Assembly (NCBI GenBank): GCA_965153455.1
Contig: OZ234493.1
Span: 5,394,001-5,458,000 of the forward strand
Length of the DNA stretch: 64,000 bases
Origin: Sphagnum compactum
Lineage: Eukaryota > Bryophyta > Sphagnopsida > Sphagnales
Direction: 5' to 3'
A program made the position numbers and the translations under genes. Shown in pieces: positions 60,601 to 64,000 of this stretch (the first letter of the stretch is position 1; each line of letters begins with the position of its first letter). The notes beneath the pieces are model-generated. The model had not been told where the DNA came from. It was given only the letters and a program-made list of their open reading frames with translations, and did no database searches.

Positions 60601-61200
60601 TACAAAGTCCCCTTCCTTACTCCTAGAGCTTTAAGTCCAAAGTATTTGGTTTTTAAAAACCTAATTCTAAGTTACTATGAGCATCATCTCTAGTGGTGCA
60701 ATATTGGATGAAGAAGAGCATTGATCTTGCTAGTTTGGAGCATATAAACATGGCTTTGAGTCAGCAATTTTACATAGGATGCAATGGGTAAGCAAAAGGC
60801 CGTTTCACAATCCAACTCTTGTTCTTATTGGCCAGATGATTTGATGATTGGTTCAAGTGGTTTGCTATTAGTGATACTCACACCTTGTACGGTGTTAGTG
60901 TCATGTTTGTGGTTGGGCCCTGGGAAACACGAAGAAGCTCGGCAGATCGGATTGGATTGGATGTAAGATGTAGCGTTGGAGGGCCACATGTTGAGTGAGT
61001 ATGGGTGGAGCTGCTCCAAGTATGTTGTTTCTACATGTGCACTTCAAGACCTCCTGTTTATGTTCGTTTGTTCCAATGAATTCTAGCATCAAGGTGTTGT
61101 AGTCTCAATTGAATGTGTGTAGTAATCATGTTGCCTAAAGGCATGGCCCAACAAAAGTTCTTATAGGGATCCCAAGTATGAGCATGAGATTCAAGAACTA
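57661..61200. other. gene-free stretch
   Basis: AT-rich, with no supported gene. A cluster of TACCTAC/ACCTACC words lies at about 58380-58490 and an A-rich run with AAACCCTAA near 59233-59267. Short frames are scattered without a recognisable pattern. Confidence 0.4.
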
Positions 61201-61220
61201 CATACCAGCTATTTTAGTAT

Positions 61221-61244
61221 AGGGTTTAGGGTTTAGGGTTTTTC
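61221..61244 (+). repeat. interstitial plant-type telomere motif, three TTTAGGG-like units
   Basis: AGGGTTTAGGGTTTAGGGTT is plant telomere sequence (TTTAGGG) in about three consecutive units. Short runs like this occur inside chromosomes and as telo-box promoter elements; no gene start is seen beside it. Confidence 0.85.
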
Positions 61245-61511
61245 CAACCATAAATCCATTTATCTTTTTTTAAAAATTATAACGACGTTAAAAAGTTATC
61301 ATTCTCAAGTTGGATTACTTCTGCACATTGATGAATTTGCCATGATTCATCTCATCTCCGCACATAGCAAGCCACATAATCAATTGCAACACCACTTACT
61401 TTCAAGTTGGAAACAAAATCCTAATTTCAAGGGCCTTGTGAGATGATTCTTCATATGACCATAGCACTAAACGACATCTAAATATTGTGCTTTTGCACAT
61501 TTAACTCTCTT

Positions 61512-62300
61512 TAAGGAGGTAGTTTGTTTGCTTTGTTTATTTGTCACAATGAGATCTCCCAAACCACAATACCCTTTGTTGCCATTCTTGGCATTCTTGG
61601 AAAGGCCTCCATAAGTAAGGGTGTACCAAGGTGACTTGGTGGTGTTTAGACTTACAATGCAAGAGTTATTGAACATTGAACAATTCCAAAAAAAAGAATT
61701 CAAAAAAATCAAAACTAAATATCTTAGGAAAATTGGGGCCAGCTCAAGGTGTTGTTCGAAAGCCCTTGACAAATTTGGCATTTGGAAACCTCAAATAAAT
61801 TGGAGGTGATTTTGTAAATTTTAGACCATAGGGTGGGGTGGAGTGGAGAGATTTAATTTTGAGTGTTTTTTCATCAATGAAAATTCATTTTATTTTTAAA
61901 ATATTTTTTTCACAATTGAGCTTTATTGTCAAGGTCCTATTCACACTTGGGTTGAGGCACTAGCCACACTAGTCTATCTATTAAAGAAGGTAGATTATTT
62001 GTTTTGTTGGTTTGTCACATTGAGATTTCTCAAATCACAATGCCCCCATCACACTCTCGATACCATTGGAAATCCCTCAATGAGTACGGGTGCATTGAAA
62101 TGGTTTCATTATGTTTAGACCTATAATACAATAATTATTGAATATTGAACAATTTTTTCAAATAAAAAGCTTTAAAAAAACTTTAAAAAACTAGAAAAAT
62201 TGGGGCAAGCTCTTGGTATTCTTGGTATTGTTGGAAAGCCCTTGATGAGTCGTGTGGAGGTGATTTCATAATCTTTAGACCTTAGACATGATAGATATTG
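61512..62300. repeat. ~470-bp-period segmental duplication, two diverged copies
   Basis: Copy 1 (about 61512-61830) and copy 2 (about 61984-62300) share the same ordered blocks: AAGGTAG...TTTGTTTTGTTGGTTTGTCACA, TGAGATTTCTCAAATCACAATGCC, CCATTGGAAATCCCTC, GGGTGCATTGAA, TTTAGACCTATAATACAA, TTATTGAATATTGAACAATT and TTGGTATTGTTGGAAAGCCC. They are perhaps 75-80% alike by eye. The last block also occurs in inverted orientation at 14.6-14.8 kb. Confidence 0.7.
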
Positions 62301-64000
62301 AATTTTGAGGAGTTTTTGTCATTGGAAGTTTTAATTAAATTACAAAAACTGATTATGAAAGGAAAGATTAGTTGAGTAACGAGTTCACAATCGGGCCAAT
62401 GGCATAAATCACATAAATTTTTGTCATTAAATGGGCAATTTGCTCATTGTTTGCATATAGCCTAAAAATCCATTCAGTATTGTTATGAAGGGTAAATCAT
62501 TAGCCCAAAATTAGAATTTTCAGCCACAACAAATTGAAGGATCAAAAACTAGTTGTGACCAAAAAAGGAGCATTTGGCGTTCTCGTTGTGCTTGGGCAGT
62601 CATTAAATTTTTCAGATGTATGACCGATGCTCCAAGTATAAGAAGCGAAAGACATAATTTATTTATCACAGCCCTAAACCGTAACATTACCCAGTCAATC
62701 AATAAAATATTCTTGGACAAATTCAACACCCGACCCATCTGATTTTGTCTTATGTAACCGTCCAGAGATTCTTATTCTGGACTCAAAATTGAATTCAGAA
62801 GGTCAGTTTACCCCCAATATATTCATATGTGCACATAGCTTCTTTTTTTTTTTCCCCTAACTGCCCTAGGTGCCCAGCAATTTTGCGGTCAGCTTGGAAT
62901 GTAACCTAGTAGTTCATTGAAGTTCAGATGCCTGGATGTGTCATAATTTACTCGACTTACTTACGATCGTTGCACACCAACACAAGGAAGGACCATACTA
63001 GAGCCGAGAGTTAGTTTAACCATACTTCTTATACTACTTAAGTTGAGTTAAACTACTAGATGTAGTAACCCTGGTGGGCCTCTACAAGGTGGATTTTCCG
63101 TTGAATCATTCTTGAGTATCAATGTGGGACCGACCTTCCTTCCTTCCTTTGGGCAACTCTTCCTCATCCAACTTGAAGTAACTAGTTTGGTGGAGAAGCA
63201 TGATGTATTTATTATATAGTCTGGATGAAGAACCTTTGTTGGGTGAGTGACAGCAACAAACAATTTGTGTGTGAGTTGTGGAATGTTGCTCAAAGAGTAC
63301 GTACATCCACCCACACTCTGCCTGCATGTGGGTGCCATGAATGTGTAACCACATCCAAATTAGTGTACAAGTTAATAACTCTCGACGACCTCACGGGGTC
63401 ATCCATCATCATGAAATTCTGGATCGTGTAGAGTGAGGATTAGTTGAAAGCCATCCATCTCATGGGCCACACACATTCTGACCGAGCAATCAAAGTTGAT
63501 CACAGTTCATTACAAGAGAGAGAGAGAGAGCACATTTGGAGCACGTCCACGGAAATTGGGAATCTGGGTTTGCATCATTGTTTCTTACATCCATGATTAC
63601 TTATTTTAAGTATCTCAAGTCTCACCCCCATAAACTTGAAAATGGGAGTTTGCTAAAACCATCTCCACCCCACACCAGCAAACACCGCTCTTCATGAAAT
63701 CTTGCACGAGGGTAGCAAGCACAAATCCCTGCTGCTCTCCAGTGTTAATGGTCCATTTTGCAGTGGTCATTTTAACCGCTTGAAAAGCTTTTTTTCACCC
63801 ACCCATGGATTTGGACAAGGACTATTACTTGCCCAGATGTAAAGAGAGAAATGATGGTCTTTGAGAGTTTAAAGGGACTTTGATGACATTTTGTGGGTGG
63901 ACACAGTGATCATCACTAAACAGGATTTCATTCTAAAATAAAGGAGATGTTTGCCCTAATGGGATGGAGATGCTCTCTCTAATAGCAAAGCAAGTGAACC
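62301..64000. other. gene-free right flank
   Basis: No supported gene. A (GA)n run lies near 63517-63531. The last 400 bases are less AT-rich and could be the edge of a gene outside the window, but no coding exon is visible. Confidence 0.4.

Noticed and set aside
1-64000. CRISPR arrays, bacterial operons, tRNA or rRNA genes
   Set aside because: The DNA is clearly eukaryotic with spliced genes. No spaced identical repeats with unique spacers were seen. No tRNA B-box in a credible cloverleaf was recognised, though a tRNA scan would be needed to exclude one.

Overview
The window looks like nuclear DNA of a land plant. The five supported genes are split by short GT-AG introns. Their closest remembered relatives are plant mitochondrial or Golgi proteins, and a short TTTAGGG telomere-type stretch is present. 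Compact genes alternate with long AT-rich gene-free stretches that are full of tandem repeats and decayed mobile elements. A seedless plant such as a moss fits what I see, but nothing in the sequence settles the species.

Layout, left to right. (1) 1705-4120 (+): complex I 51-kDa flavoprotein, preceded by a ~195-bp tandem repeat. (2) 4.1-11 kb: gene-free, with a decayed short-motif array in inverted arrangement (7.1-8.2 kb). (3) 11538-13046 (-): an intronless GT47/exostosin glycosyltransferase of MUR3 type, with a ~46-bp tandem repeat that runs into its stop codon. (4) 13-22 kb: gene-free, with a broken Ty3/gypsy-like integrase region. (5) 22227-31770 (-): valyl-tRNA synthetase, 27 coding exons. 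(6) 32171-33914 (+): ATP12, the F1-ATPase assembly chaperone, divergent from the synthetase across 400 bp. (7) 34-52 kb: a strongly AT-rich block with several tandem arrays, a candidate solo LTR and two decayed PIF1-like helicase copies on opposite strands. (8) 52337-55477 (+): mitochondrial lipoyl synthase. (9) 55.5-64 kb: gene-free, with a ~95-bp tandem array, a segmental duplication and an interstitial telomere motif.

Four of the five genes act in or can serve the mitochondrion: NADH oxidation by complex I, F1-ATPase assembly, lipoate formation for the dehydrogenase complexes, and organellar translation by the synthetase if its long form is imported. The fifth builds cell-wall xyloglucan in the Golgi. 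I do not claim that they form an operon-like unit.

The exon models were assembled by hand. All five reading frames close exactly: 491, 502, 1065, 335 and 470 residues. I found no novel defence or catalytic system. The points most worth a second look are a GC-AG intron and a duplicated exon end that forms a possible in-frame 21-nt microexon in ATP12, two possible internal starts in the synthetase, coding-sequence repeats in lipoyl synthase and GT47, and the paired PIF1-like helicase relics.
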